Shown piece by piece: positions 9,766 through 18,905 of a DNA stretch of 64,000 nt. Below the pieces are notes generated by a model. It ran no database searches and was not told where the DNA came from. It was given only the letters and a program-made list of their open reading frames with translations. Each line of letters begins with the position of its first letter. Position 1 is the first letter of the stretch. The position numbers and the translations under genes were made by a program. Source of the DNA: Actinomadura livida (lineage in GTDB: Bacteria; Actinomycetota; Actinomycetes; Streptosporangiales; Streptosporangiaceae); contig NZ_BMRO01000016.1 of NCBI RefSeq assembly GCF_014648675.1, forward strand, positions 1 to 64,000, given 5' to 3'.

Positions 9766-10983
9766 TCAGCCGTTGATCTTCTTCTGGAGGTTGGTGTCGA
9801 GGGCCTCCAGGAATTCCTGCGTGGTCAGGAAGGGCGTGTCGCGCCCGACCAGGAGGGCCAGGTCCTTGGTCATCTGGCCGCTCTCGACGGTGTCCACGCA
9901 GACCTGCTCCAGCTTGCGGGCGAAGTCGCTCACCTCGGGCTGGTCGTCGAGCTTGCCGCGGTGCTCGAGGCCGCGGGTCCAGGCGAAGATCGACGCGATG
10001 GGGTTGGTCGACGTCGGCTTGCCCTGCTGGTGCTGCCGGTAGTGCCGGGTCACCGTGCCGTGCGCGGCCTCGGCCTCGACGGTCTTGCCGTCGGGGGTCA
10101 TGAGGACGGACGTCATGAGGCCGAGCGAGCCGAAGCCCTGCGCGAGGGTGTCGGACTGCACGTCGCCGTCGTAGTTCTTGGCGGCCCAGACGAAGCCGCC
10201 CTCCCACTTCAGCGCCGCGGCGACCATGTCGTCGATGAGGCGGTGCTCGTACTCGAGGCCCTTGGACTCGAACTCGGCCTTGAACTCCGACTCGTAGATC
10301 TCCTGGAAGATGTCCTTGAAGCGGCCGTCGTAGGCCTTCAGGATCGTGTTCTTCGTGGACATGTACAGCGGCATCCCGCGCTCCAGCGCGTACCGCATCG
10401 TCGCCCGCGCGAAGTCGCGGATCGAGTCGTCGTAGTTGTACATGCCCATGGCGACGCCGCCGCCGGGGAAATCGGCGACCTCGAACTCCATCGGCTCCGA
10501 GTCGTCGGCGGGGGTGTAGGTGATCGTCACCTTGCCCGGGCCGGGGACGACGAAGTCGGTCGCCTTGTACTGGTCGCCGTGCGCGTGGCGGCCGATGATG
10601 ATCGGCTTGGTCCAGCCGGGGACGAGCCGGGGGATGTTGGAGCAGATGATCGGCTCACGGAACACCACGCCGCCCAGGATGTTGCGGATCGTCCCGTTCG
10701 GGGACCGCCACATCTTCTTCAGGCCGAACTCCTCGACGCGCGCCTCGTCGGGGGTGATGGTCGCGCACTTCACGCCGACGCCGTGCTCGCGGATGGCGTT
10801 CGCGGCGTCGATCGTGACCTGGTCGTCCGTGGCGTCACGGTGCTCGATCCCCAGGTCGTAGTACTTCAGGTCGACATCGAGGTAAGGCAGGATCAACTGG
10901 TCCTTGATGAATTTCCAGATGATCCGGGTCATTTCGTCGCCGTCGAGTTCGACGACCGGGCCCGCTACTTTGATCTTGGGCAT
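9766..10983 (-). CDS. icd: NADP-dependent isocitrate dehydrogenase
   Basis: A protein of 405 aa of the homodimeric, eukaryote-like IDH subfamily: MPKIKVAGPVVELDGDEMTRIIW at the start, TITPDEARVEEF, KMWRSPNGTIRNILGG, RHAHGDQYKATDF and the metal-site stretch KNYDGDVQSD. It converts isocitrate to 2-oxoglutarate with NADPH. Length agrees with the family (about 405). ATG 10983. Upstream lies DUF3017, the usual neighbour. Confidence 0.97.
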   Translation of the reverse strand: MPKIKVAGPVVELDGDEMTRIIWKFIKDQLILPYLDVDLKYYDLGIEHRDATDDQVTIDAANAIREHGVGVKCATITPDEARVEEFGLKKMWRSPNGTIRNILGGVVFREPIICSNIPRLVPGWTKPIIIGRHAHGDQYKATDFVVPGPGKVTITYTPADDSEPMEFEVADFPGGGVAMGMYNYDDSIRDFARATMRYALERGMPLYMSTKNTILKAYDGRFKDIFQEIYESEFKAEFESKGLEYEHRLIDDMVAAALKWEGGFVWAAKNYDGDVQSDTLAQGFGSLGLMTSVLMTPDGKTVEAEAAHGTVTRHYRQHQQGKPTSTNPIASIFAWTRGLEHRGKLDDQPEVSDFARKLEQVCVDTVESGQMTKDLALLVGRDTPFLTTQEFLEALDTNLQKKING

Positions 10984-11139
10984 GCTGTTGCTGTCCCTTT
11001 CCTACACCTGGCCAGCGGTGAGCCCTTGTCATCCACGATGGGCGGTATGGCGGTGTCGCGCCGCCGGGACACCCCGGACGAAAGGGACTCGGTCCTTGTA
11101 AGGCTCAACTGGCAAGGCTATCCGAGGCGCTCGGAAGGT

Positions 11140-11625
11140 CTAGACCTGCCCTCGGCTTTGCGGTGGGCCATGACCACCTTCACCTGGGACGACGCGGTCG
11201 CCCGGGGGGCCGGCCCGGCGCCCGCCGACGAGCAGCCTCACCGTGCGGGCCAGCAGGACGAGCAGGATCAGCACGCCGAACGCGCCCGCGAGGATGAGTC
11301 CCGTCTTGTGCATCGGCGGGACGCTGAGCGAGACGAAGGCGACCATCTCGCCGAGGATGACCAGCGTCCAGCAGTCGATGGACCGGCTGCGGACCGCGAG
11401 CGGCCCGAGCTGCGACTCCGGCAGCAGCAGCCGCGCGAGCGCCCCGATGAGCAGCGCGGCCGCCATGAGGCCGGCGCCCTTGCGGAAGTAGTTGAAGGCG
11501 CAGAGCGTGAGGCCGGCGCCGACGCCGCTGAGCACGATCAGGTACGGCAGCTGCGCGAGCCAGCGCGGCGCGGCGCCCCTGCCGCGCGGCGCTTTGCGCC
11601 GCCGCCGATGCACCTGAGTGCTCAT
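11140..11625 (-). CDS. DUF3017 membrane protein
   Basis: A protein of 161 aa with a basic N-terminus (MSTQVHRRRRK), three to four hydrophobic segments (LPYLIVLSGVGAGLTLCAF, GLMAAALLIGALARLLL, a central segment and LILAGAFGVLILLVLLARTV), and a hydrophilic Gly/Pro-rich tail. The position next to folD/mdh/icd and the LPYLIVL...YFRKGA pattern fit the actinobacterial DUF3017 family. Function is unknown. ATG 11625 is chosen over an upstream in-frame start because the extra residues are not family-like. Confidence 0.8.
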   Translation of the reverse strand: MSTQVHRRRRKAPRGRGAAPRWLAQLPYLIVLSGVGAGLTLCAFNYFRKGAGLMAAALLIGALARLLLPESQLGPLAVRSRSIDCWTLVILGEMVAFVSLSVPPMHKTGLILAGAFGVLILLVLLARTVRLLVGGRRAGPPGDRVVPGEGGHGPPQSRGQV

Positions 11626-11945
11626 ACCGTCCTCCAGCCCCCGCCCACCGCCATTCAACGGACGAGCTCCGCTCGGCTCAAGTCACGGTATAGGCATTCG
11701 GTTTCCTGCACGACATCCTCCCGAAGCCTCCGGTCGGCGCGCGCGGCGCGGCGATCTTCCACCGGTCCGGGCGCCCGGCTTGTGGCCCGGCGCGGAAAAG
11801 GTGGTGGGACGGGTGGGGCGGAAGCGATGCCCGAGAGGCCGGGATGCCCCGCGCCATCGGGGCTACTCGCCAGTAGGAGGGTGTGACGGTGACGCGCCCG
11901 GGTAACCCGGCAGACAGGGGTCGCTAACTAGCTGGGAGGACTGCC
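11626..11945. other. Intergenic region between DUF3017 and the FHA gene
   Basis: 320 bp between divergent starts. It has a small run of lower GC around 11680-11705 (CACGGTATAGGCATTCGG) that may hold a promoter, and a segment before 11945 with GGGTAACCC and CTAACTAGCTGGGAGGA leading into the FHA start. No gene is supportable here. Confidence 0.5.
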
Positions 11946-12674
11946 GTGGAGGGGCCGTTCATGCGGATCGAGGACAGCGGGCTGGTGGTGCCGCTGCGCC
12001 CCGACGTTACGACGGTCGGGAGAGGGAGAGGAGTCGACGTACGCCTCGACGACCCGAGTGTGTCCCGTTTGCACGCAGAAATCGTCCGACGCGGTCCGTA
12101 CGTCTACGTGGTGGACATGGGCCTGTCCCGCAACGGGACCCGAGTCAACGGCAGGCCGATCGCCCGCCGTGTCCTGGAGGACGGCGACGTCGTGAGCTTC
12201 GGCACGGCGCGCTGCCGGATGGGGGGGATCCCCCGTGAGGAGGTCGACCCGGACGTCGAACTCCGGCGCGCCGTGGCACCCGAGCTCACCCGCCGCGAGG
12301 TCGACGTGCTGACCTCGCTCTGCCGTCCCGCACTGTCCGACGAGGCGTTCGTGGCCCCGGCCACGGCGCGCGACATCGCCGGAGAGCTGGTGGTGACGGA
12401 GGCGGCCGTCAAGCAGCACCTGCTGCGCCTCTACCAGAAGTTCCGGATCCCCGAGGGCGCCAACCGGCGCACGCGGCTCGCCAACGAGGTCATCGCGATG
12501 GGCCTCGTCCGGCCGCTGCCGCCGGTGCACGTCCCGCAGGGCCGCCCGCCGATGGACGGGCGGGTCCCCGGGGTCCGCGGCACGACCGAGACCCGCAGGG
12601 CGGGCACGGGACACGGTCACGCCAACGGTCCGGGCCGCCCGGCGCCGAGCGCGGCGGGACGGAGGGCCAGCTGA
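11946..12674 (+). CDS. FHA-domain protein with C-terminal LuxR-type helix-turn-helix
   Basis: A protein of 242 aa. Residues ~8-90 form a forkhead-associated domain with the phosphothreonine-binding signatures VGRGRGVDV, SVSRLHAEI and LSRNGTRVNG. Residues ~110-185 resemble a HTH with ELTRREVDVLTSL and TARDIAGELVVTEAAVKQHL. The tail is disordered. It could link Ser/Thr-kinase signalling to transcription. GTG 11946 has GGGAGGA upstream; ATG 11961 also has GGAGGGG, so the start is uncertain by five codons. It stands alone between divergent DUF3017 and convergent folD. Confidence 0.85.
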   Translation: MEGPFMRIEDSGLVVPLRPDVTTVGRGRGVDVRLDDPSVSRLHAEIVRRGPYVYVVDMGLSRNGTRVNGRPIARRVLEDGDVVSFGTARCRMGGIPREEVDPDVELRRAVAPELTRREVDVLTSLCRPALSDEAFVAPATARDIAGELVVTEAAVKQHLLRLYQKFRIPEGANRRTRLANEVIAMGLVRPLPPVHVPQGRPPMDGRVPGVRGTTETRRAGTGHGHANGPGRPAPSAAGRRAS

Positions 12675-12855
12675 GGTGAGCCTGCGGTCGCCCTCCCGGC
12701 AGCGCGATACGAGGGCGATCGCTGAACCGGCCCGTGCGGGGCCGCGCGTGTGACGGCGCGATCCCGTACCGGGAAGCAGTCGCGCAGGCCGTCACCGGGG
12801 TGCTGGTGGCGGCCTTCGCGTGCGTACGGCGGAGCGGGTCGGAGCCGGCGGCGGG

Positions 12856-13701
12856 TCAGGCCCGCTCGGCGGCCTCGACGACGTTCGCCAGCAGCATCGC
12901 GCGGGTCATCGGGCCGACGCCGCCCGGGTTCGGCGCGACCCACCCGGCGACGTCGCGGACGTCGGCGGCGACGTCCCCGGCGAGCTTGCCGTCCACCCGG
13001 GACACGCCGACGTCCAGCACGGCGGCGCCGGGCTTGACCATGTCGCCGGTGATGAGGCCGGGCACGCCCGCGGCGGCCACGACGATGTCGGCGGCGCGGG
13101 TGTGCGCGGCGAGGTCGCGGGTCGCGGTGTGGCAGAGCGTGACGGTGGCGTTCTCGGAGCGGCGGGTCAGCAGCAGGCCGAGGGCGCGCCCGACGGTGAT
13201 GCCGCGGCCGACGACGGTGACCTCCGCACCCTTGATCGGGACGTCGAAGCGGCGCAGCAGCTCCACGATGCCCTTCGGCGTGCAGGGCAGCGGGCCCGGC
13301 TGCATGAGGACGAGCCGCCCGAGGTTCGTGGGGTGCAGGCCGTCGGCGTCCTTGGCCGGGTCGATGCGTTCGAGCACCCGCTGCTCGTCCAGGCCCTTCG
13401 GCAGCGGGAGCTGGACGATGTAGCCGGTGCACGCGGGGTCGTCGTTCAGTTCGGCGACGGCGCGTTCGACCTCGTCCTGGCTGGCGGTGGCGGGCAGGTC
13501 GCGGCGGATGCTCTCGATCCCGACCTCGGCGCAGTCCCGGTGCTTCATGTTGACGTAGGAGTGGCTGCCGGGGTCGTCGCCCACCAGCACGGTGCCGAGG
13601 CCGACGTGCACGCCGCGGTCGCGGAGCGCCTCGACGCGTACCTTGAGGTCGGAGCGGATCTCCGCGGCCGTGGCCTTGCCGTCCAGAATCTGTGCCGTCA
13701 T
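12856..13701 (-). CDS. folD: Methylenetetrahydrofolate dehydrogenase / cyclohydrolase
   Basis: A protein of 281 aa. A bifunctional cytosolic enzyme making 10-formyl-THF from 5,10-methylene-THF with NADP. It has the catalytic-site stretch SYVNMKHRDCAEVGI (Lys), the PLPKGLD substrate loop, the DGLHPTNLGRL signature and VVGRGITVGRALGLLL for NADP. It supplies the formyl donor for PurN and PurH encoded nearby. ATG 13701 with GAGGAACGC upstream. Confidence 0.96.
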   Translation of the reverse strand: MTAQILDGKATAAEIRSDLKVRVEALRDRGVHVGLGTVLVGDDPGSHSYVNMKHRDCAEVGIESIRRDLPATASQDEVERAVAELNDDPACTGYIVQLPLPKGLDEQRVLERIDPAKDADGLHPTNLGRLVLMQPGPLPCTPKGIVELLRRFDVPIKGAEVTVVGRGITVGRALGLLLTRRSENATVTLCHTATRDLAAHTRAADIVVAAAGVPGLITGDMVKPGAAVLDVGVSRVDGKLAGDVAADVRDVAGWVAPNPGGVGPMTRAMLLANVVEAAERA

Positions 13702-13846
13702 GCGTTCCTCCGCGGTCTCGCCGGAGGCCCGTCCACCCAGGCGCGCGGTGTCCGGACCGTCGATCGCTCCCCGGTGGTGATCCACCTTGACCGCGCCAGT
13801 CGCGTGAAACCCATGGTAGTCGGCGGTGCGCCGGCCCCCGGGACGG

Positions 13847-14023
13847 TCAGTCCTCGGAGCGGCTGCGCCGGGCGATGACGCGGTCGGTGCCGTGCCAGCC
13901 GATATGCGCGGCCAGGACCGCGGCCAGGAAGGCGGCGAGCAGGCCGATCACCTGCCGGGACTCCATCAGCAGCGTGTCCGCCTGGTAGACCGAGGCCACC
14001 ACGAGCGACAGCAGCACATCCAT
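13847..14023 (-). CDS. Small membrane protein, unknown
   Basis: A protein of 58 aa with two predicted membrane segments (LLSLVVASVYQADTLL and VIGLLAAFLAAVLAAHIGW) and a basic/acidic tail (RVIARRSRSED). ATG 14023 has GGAGG at a fitting distance; a TTG at 14038 would add five residues. It lies between folD and purH, same strand. The family is not recognised; reality is supported by ribosome-binding site and topology only. Confidence 0.5.
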   Translation of the reverse strand: MDVLLSLVVASVYQADTLLMESRQVIGLLAAFLAAVLAAHIGWHGTDRVIARRSRSED

Positions 14024-14109
14024 CCGCGCCTCCAGCAATGCGAACGTCGCGCCGGGGTCAACGGACAGTCAGGGGACGCGACGAGCCCGAGGCTACCCGC
14101 AGAAATGAC

Positions 14110-14150
14110 GGTGGAGAACGCCTAAACCCGGTGCGTCGGTGTTCTCCGCC
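14110..14150 (-). terminator. Probable purH terminator
   Basis: GGTGGAGAACGCC (14110-14122) and GGTGTTCTCCGCC (14138-14150) form a 13-bp stem with two imperfect pairs around a 15-nt loop, 20 nt past the purH stop. Confidence 0.5.
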
Positions 14151-14169
14151 ACACCGGGCCGGCCGCGCG

Positions 14170-15732
14170 TCAGTGGAAGAAGTGCCGGACGCCCGTGAAG
14201 TAGAGGCTGATCCCGGCCTTCTCGGCGGCGGCGATCACCTTGTCGTCGTTGACCGAACCGCCGGGCTGGACGACCGCCCGCACGCCCGCTCCGGTCAGCA
14301 CCTCCAGGCCGTCCGGGAACGGGAAGAACGCGTCGGACGCGCCCACGGCGGACGCGGCGCGCTCCGCCCCGGCCCGCTCGACGGCGAGCCTGGCGGAGTC
14401 GACCCGGTTGACCTGGCCCATGCCGACGCCGACGGTGGCGCCGTCCGCGGCGAGCAGGATCGCGTTGGACTTCACCGACCGCACCGCCCGCCACGCGAAC
14501 GCCAGGTCGGCGAGCGTGGCCTCGTCCGCGGCGCCGCCGGCCTTGAGCTCCCAGGTGGCCGGGTCGTCGCCGGAGGCGTCGACCCGGTCGACGCTCTGCA
14601 GCAGGACGCCGCCGTCGATCCGCCGGTACTCCGACGCGTTCGCGGGCCCCTCCGGGCAGCGCAGCAGGCGGATGTTCTTCTTGCGGGTGAGGATCTCCAG
14701 CGCGCCGTCCTCGAAGCCGGGCGCGACCAGGACCTCGGTGAAGACCTCCGCGACCTGCTCGGCCATCGCGGCGGTCACCGGGCGGTTCACCGCGATGACG
14801 CCGCCGAAGGCCGACAGCGGGTCGCAGGCGTGCGCCCTGCGGTGCGCCTCGGCGGCGTCGGCGCCGATCGCGATGCCGCACGGGTTGGCGTGCTTGATGA
14901 TCGCGACGGCGGGCTCGGCGAAGTCGTAGGCGGCGCGGCGCGCGGCGTCCGCGTCCACGTAGTTGTTGTAGGACATCTCCTTGCCGTGGAGCTGCTCCGC
15001 CCCGGCGAGGCCGCCGCCCGACGCGTCGGTGTAGAGCGCGGCGCGCTGGTGGGGGTTCTCGCCGTACCGCAGGACGTTCGCGCGCTCCCACGTCACGCCG
15101 AGGAAGTCGGGCCACTGCGCTTCGGCGGCCGTCTCGTCGGGCGCGTAGCTGCTCGCGAACCAGGACGCCACGGCCACGTCGTAGGACGCGGTGTGCGCGA
15201 ACGCGAGCGCGGCGAGGCGGCGCCGCTCCGCGAGCGTGAAGCCCCCGGCCCGCACGGCGTCCAGGACCGTTCCGTAGGCGGACGGGTCGACGACGACGGA
15301 GACGCTCGCGTGGTTCTTCGCCGCGCCGCGGACCATCGTGGGGCCGCCGATGTCGATCTGCTCGACGCACTCGTCCGGCTTGGCGCCCGAGTCGACCGTG
15401 TCGGCGAACGGGTACAGGTTCGCGATGACCAGGTCGAACGGCTCGACGGCCAGGTCGTCGAGCTGCTGGAGGTGCTCCTCTTTGCGGCGGTCGGCGAGCA
15501 GTCCCGCGTGCACCTTCGGGTGCAGGGTCTTGACCCGGCCGTCCAGGCACTCGGGGAACCCGGTGAGCTTCTCCACCTTCAGCACCGGGACCCCGGCGGC
15601 GGAGATCCGTCCCGCGGTCGACCCGGTGGAGACGAGCTCCACGCCGGCCTCGTGCAGGCCCCGGGCGAGGTCTTCCAGCCCGGTCTTGTCGTACACGCTG
15701 ATCAGCGCGCGCTTAATCGCCACCCGACTCAC
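14170..15732 (-). CDS. purH: Bifunctional AICAR transformylase / IMP cyclohydrolase
   Basis: A protein of 520 aa, the usual length. The N-terminal MGS-like cyclohydrolase domain is residues ~1-150 (SVYDKTGLEDLARGL, STGSTAGRI, KTLHPKVHAG, IANLYPF). The transformylase domain follows with LRYGENPHQ, the catalytic Lys-His pair in IIKHANPCGIA, DPLSAFGG and the C-terminal YFTGVRHFFH. It completes IMP synthesis using 10-formyl-THF. The GTG start at 15732 lies inside the 3' end of purN (20-bp overlap), so translation is probably coupled. Confidence 0.97.
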   Translation of the reverse strand: MSRVAIKRALISVYDKTGLEDLARGLHEAGVELVSTGSTAGRISAAGVPVLKVEKLTGFPECLDGRVKTLHPKVHAGLLADRRKEEHLQQLDDLAVEPFDLVIANLYPFADTVDSGAKPDECVEQIDIGGPTMVRGAAKNHASVSVVVDPSAYGTVLDAVRAGGFTLAERRRLAALAFAHTASYDVAVASWFASSYAPDETAAEAQWPDFLGVTWERANVLRYGENPHQRAALYTDASGGGLAGAEQLHGKEMSYNNYVDADAARRAAYDFAEPAVAIIKHANPCGIAIGADAAEAHRRAHACDPLSAFGGVIAVNRPVTAAMAEQVAEVFTEVLVAPGFEDGALEILTRKKNIRLLRCPEGPANASEYRRIDGGVLLQSVDRVDASGDDPATWELKAGGAADEATLADLAFAWRAVRSVKSNAILLAADGATVGVGMGQVNRVDSARLAVERAGAERAASAVGASDAFFPFPDGLEVLTGAGVRAVVQPGGSVNDDKVIAAAEKAGISLYFTGVRHFFH

Positions 15733-16378
15733 CGGCCGAGCTCCCCTCTTGATCGGACGAACAGGTCCTGCACTTCATGGAGACCCGCCTGCCGCGCGCG
15801 GTCCAGCCGTCGCGGGCCAGCCGTCCGACGACGTCGACCAGGAGCCGGCGCTCCACCCGCTTGATGCGCTCGTGCAGGGAGTCCTCGTCGTCATGCCAGC
15901 CCACGGGGACGGTCTCCTGGGCGATGACGGGTCCGGTGTCCACGCCTTCGTCGACGAAGTGAACCGTACAGCCCGTCACCTTCACCCCGTACGCCAGGGC
16001 GTCCCGTACGGCGTGGGCGCCGGGGAACGACGGCAGCAGCGCCGGGTGGGTGTTGACGGTCCGGCCGCCGAACCGGGCGAGGAAGCGCGGACCGAGGATC
16101 TTCATGAAGCCGGCCGAGACCACGAGGTCGGGTTCGTGCTCGGCGACCGCCTCGGTGAGCGCGGCGTCCCAGTCGTCACGGGACGGGAAGTCCGGGATCC
16201 GGACGGTGAACGTGGGCAGTCCCGAGCGTTCGGCGCGGGCGGTTCCGCCGATATCGTGGCGGTCCGCCCCCACGGCCACCACTTTCGCCCCGTAGGCTGG
16301 ATCCGCGCACGCGTCGAGCAGCGCTTGTAGGTTGGTCCCCGCGCCGGAGACGAGGACGACGAGCCGGGCGGACACCAT
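15713..16378 (-). CDS. purN: Phosphoribosylglycinamide formyltransferase
   Basis: A protein of 221 aa. It transfers a formyl group from 10-formyl-THF to GAR. Signatures: VLVSGAGTNLQALLDA, AGFMKILGPRF, the catalytic triad region NTHPALLPSFPGAHAV (Asn, His) and GCTVHFVDEGVDTGPVI (Asp). The C-terminal tail after KRVERRLLVDVVGRL is longer than the usual core and contains MKCRTCSSD. First gene of a purN-purH pair; ATG 16378. Confidence 0.97.
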   Translation of the reverse strand: MVSARLVVLVSGAGTNLQALLDACADPAYGAKVVAVGADRHDIGGTARAERSGLPTFTVRIPDFPSRDDWDAALTEAVAEHEPDLVVSAGFMKILGPRFLARFGGRTVNTHPALLPSFPGAHAVRDALAYGVKVTGCTVHFVDEGVDTGPVIAQETVPVGWHDDEDSLHERIKRVERRLLVDVVGRLARDGWTARGRRVSMKCRTCSSDQEGSSAGESGGD

Positions 16379-16504
16379 GACTCCCTGGTGGACGTTAAGG
16401 CGGGGGTTCGGCCATGACGAAGCCTATCGGGCCAGCTCGGCGCGGCTTGACGGCAGACCGCGCGGACCGCGTCCGGTTCCGCACCATTCCAGGAGGAACG
16501 ACAC

Positions 16505-16975
16505 GTGAGCGAGCAGCCGGGCCCTCCGGTCCAGCCCGAAGACCGCCCCGGCGGGCGGCCGGCGGGTGAGCCGCCCGCGGGACAGCCCCGGACGCAGCGC
16601 GGCGGATGGCGCGCGCTGTGGCTCGGCGGCATCGCGCTGCTGACCTCGTTCTTCTTCTATCCGCTCGGCCTGGTGCTGGGCATCGCGGCGCTGGTGGTGG
16701 GCATCCGCGCCCGCCGGGCCGCGCGCGACGCCAGCGGCTCCGCCCCGGGCGCCGTCCCCGGCATCGTGCTCGGCGCGGTCGGGCTGGCGTTCTCGGTGCT
16801 GTCGGTCTCGCTGACGGTGTTCCTGTGGTCGGAGCTGAGCGGCTACCAGAACTGCCTCAGCACCTCCAACACCGCGACCGACGAGCAGGCGTGCCAGGAC
16901 GAGTTCTACCCCAGGATCGAGGACAAGCTCGGCCTGCCGTCCGGCAGCATGGAGCAGTACGGCGACCTGCTCTAG
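16505..16975 (+). CDS. DUF4190-like small membrane protein
   Basis: A protein of 156 aa with a Pro/Gly-rich cytoplasmic N-terminus, two membrane segments (LWLGGIALLTSFFFYPLGLVLGIAALVVG and GIVLGAVGLAFSVLSVSLTVFLW) separated by a short basic loop (RARRAARDASG), and a short outside tail with two Cys. The layout matches DUF4190-type proteins. GTG 16505 follows AGGAGGAACGAC. Function unknown. Convergent with the DUF6350 gene. Confidence 0.75.
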   Translation: MSEQPGPPVQPEDRPGGRPAGEPPAGQPRTQRGGWRALWLGGIALLTSFFFYPLGLVLGIAALVVGIRARRAARDASGSAPGAVPGIVLGAVGLAFSVLSVSLTVFLWSELSGYQNCLSTSNTATDEQACQDEFYPRIEDKLGLPSGSMEQYGDLL

Positions 16976-16999
16976 CCGCGGGCGGGCCTGCTCGTGGGC

Positions 17000-18814
17000 C
17001 TACTCGCGCGGCTCGCCGTGCTCGCCGGGAGGCGGGTCCTCGCGCAGGACGTAGATGGCGCCGCCGCGGTTCTCGGTCCGCCCGGGATCCTCGCGGGGCG
17101 GCGGCACGTGCCGCTCCGCGGCCTCCGGCTCAGCCACGGGTTCGGCGGGCACGTCGTCCACCAGATGGCCTTCGACCACGACCGTCCCGTCGCCCGGCGG
17201 CGGGGCGGGCTCCTTCGCGGGCCGCTTCTCGTCCCGGGCCGGCGGTTCGGCGCCGGGTGGCGGGTCCGCCTTCCGGCGGGTGCGGCGGCGGGGCGCGAGG
17301 AGGGGGTCGGCCTCCTCGAACTCCAGCGGATCCGGCGCGAACGGCGCCCTAGGGGCGGGCGCGGGCGTGCTCTCGTAGTCGCCCGGGACGGGCGCCGACA
17401 GCGGCATGGGCGCGGGGACCTCCCGCGAGCGCGGGCGCTTCCCCGGCCGCTCCCCGGCACGGCCCTCTGGACGTTCCGCGCGCTTCGCGGCCCTGGCCTC
17501 CGCGCGGGCGGGCCGGCGCAGGATCATCGAGTTCGCCGCCCACGCCGCGATCGCCGCGGAGATGCCGACCTCCAGCGCCGCCAGCAGCCCGACCTGCCAC
17601 GCCGAGGGCCCCACCGTCGCCATCCGCCCGCCGCCGAGCGGGCCGCCCGACAGCGCGCTCAGCAGCGCCACCACGGCGCCGGTCAGCGCCCCGCACACGA
17701 ACCCCCACATCGGCGCCCCCTCCGACACCGGGGCGGGCAGGGACCGGATCGTGAGGACGCCGCCCACCGCGCCCGCGACGAACGGCGCCGCCAGCGCGAG
17801 CAGCGACACCGCGGGCGCCGGACCGGGATCGGGCAGCGCGGCCAGCGGCGGGAACGCCGGGACGGCGTCCAGGAACACCCCGGTCGGCGACACGCTCGTC
17901 CCGGCGCCGACGGAGAAGCCCGGCCCGACCGCGTACGCCACGCCCCAGATCACCGCGTTCGGCAGGAACGCCAGCTCCACCATCAGCAGCAGGACGCCGC
18001 CGACGACACCGGGGGCGAGGAGGTCGTACAGGTGGCCGGCGTCCGGCATGTTCACGGCGAGCGACCCGCCCACGAGCAGCGCACCCGAGGCGAGCAGCAC
18101 CGACAGCGACCCGGCCACGCCGATCACCAGCGAGCGCGGCCGGTCCGGCAGCAGCCGCAGCAGCGCGCCGAGCCCGGAGCGGACCCGCTGCCCCCGCGCC
18201 TCCGCCGCGACCTGCGCGGCGACGACGGCGCGCGCGGCGCCCAGCCCGCCCGCGACGACCGCGACGAGGAACCCCGCGATGAGCGCCTGCCACGCCGACG
18301 GCCGCAGCTGCGGGGACGTCGCGGCCAGCGCGAGCAGCCCCGCCAGCCCCGCGTAGGGGCCGGCCAGCGCGAGCGCGACCTGCACGACCGCCTTCCGGGG
18401 CCGGTGCGGCAGCCCGGCCTCCCGGATCATCCACCCGCCGCCGCGGTACAGCAGCGCCCCGGGCAGGACGACGACGCCGAGCGGGAGCAGCCCCACCCGC
18501 CCCTGGTCGTAGGAGAAGCCCGCGTGGTGGGACACGAGCCAGAAGTTGACGGCCGACCGGAAGACCCCGGCGAGGCCGTCGCCGAGGGCGGTCTTGGGCG
18601 CGGCGATCCAGCCGACCAGCGTGACGGTGGTCAGCACGGCGAGCCCGATCCCGATGCACCACAGCGCCGCGACGAGCCCCGTCACGTACAGCGGCCGCGC
18701 GGCCGGGGGCGGCGGGCCGTCCGGCCGGCGCGGCGCGGGCACCCGTTCCGGACGCCGCGGCGCCCGTCCCGCCGCCTCGGGGGTGGCACGCCGTCCAGGG
18801 CTAGGTTCGCTCAC
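17000..18814 (-). CDS. DUF6350 polytopic membrane protein with long charged tail
   Basis: A protein of 604 aa. A short Arg/Pro-rich N-terminus is followed by about ten membrane segments over residues ~45-425 (for example LYVTGLVAALWCIGIGLAVLTTVT and WGFVCGALTGAVVALLSAL). Then comes a ~180-residue disordered cytoplasmic tail rich in Pro, Arg and Glu. Location beside purN/sucD and the FWLVSHHAGFSYDQGRVGLLPLG stretch identify the actinobacterial DUF6350 family. Function unknown. The start at 18814 gives MSEPSPGRR; it lies 91 bp downstream, in its own direction, of a large palindrome. Confidence 0.85.
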   Translation of the reverse strand: MSEPSPGRRATPEAAGRAPRRPERVPAPRRPDGPPPPAARPLYVTGLVAALWCIGIGLAVLTTVTLVGWIAAPKTALGDGLAGVFRSAVNFWLVSHHAGFSYDQGRVGLLPLGVVVLPGALLYRGGGWMIREAGLPHRPRKAVVQVALALAGPYAGLAGLLALAATSPQLRPSAWQALIAGFLVAVVAGGLGAARAVVAAQVAAEARGQRVRSGLGALLRLLPDRPRSLVIGVAGSLSVLLASGALLVGGSLAVNMPDAGHLYDLLAPGVVGGVLLLMVELAFLPNAVIWGVAYAVGPGFSVGAGTSVSPTGVFLDAVPAFPPLAALPDPGPAPAVSLLALAAPFVAGAVGGVLTIRSLPAPVSEGAPMWGFVCGALTGAVVALLSALSGGPLGGGRMATVGPSAWQVGLLAALEVGISAAIAAWAANSMILRRPARAEARAAKRAERPEGRAGERPGKRPRSREVPAPMPLSAPVPGDYESTPAPAPRAPFAPDPLEFEEADPLLAPRRRTRRKADPPPGAEPPARDEKRPAKEPAPPPGDGTVVVEGHLVDDVPAEPVAEPEAAERHVPPPREDPGRTENRGGAIYVLREDPPPGEHGEPRE

Positions 18815-18905
18815 CCGCTACATGCTGACACCACGGCACCGCCCAGGAGCCCCGCCGGGCCCGGCGTGTCGCCTTCGTCATCCCCCGCCGCCCACCCCCC
18901 GTCCT

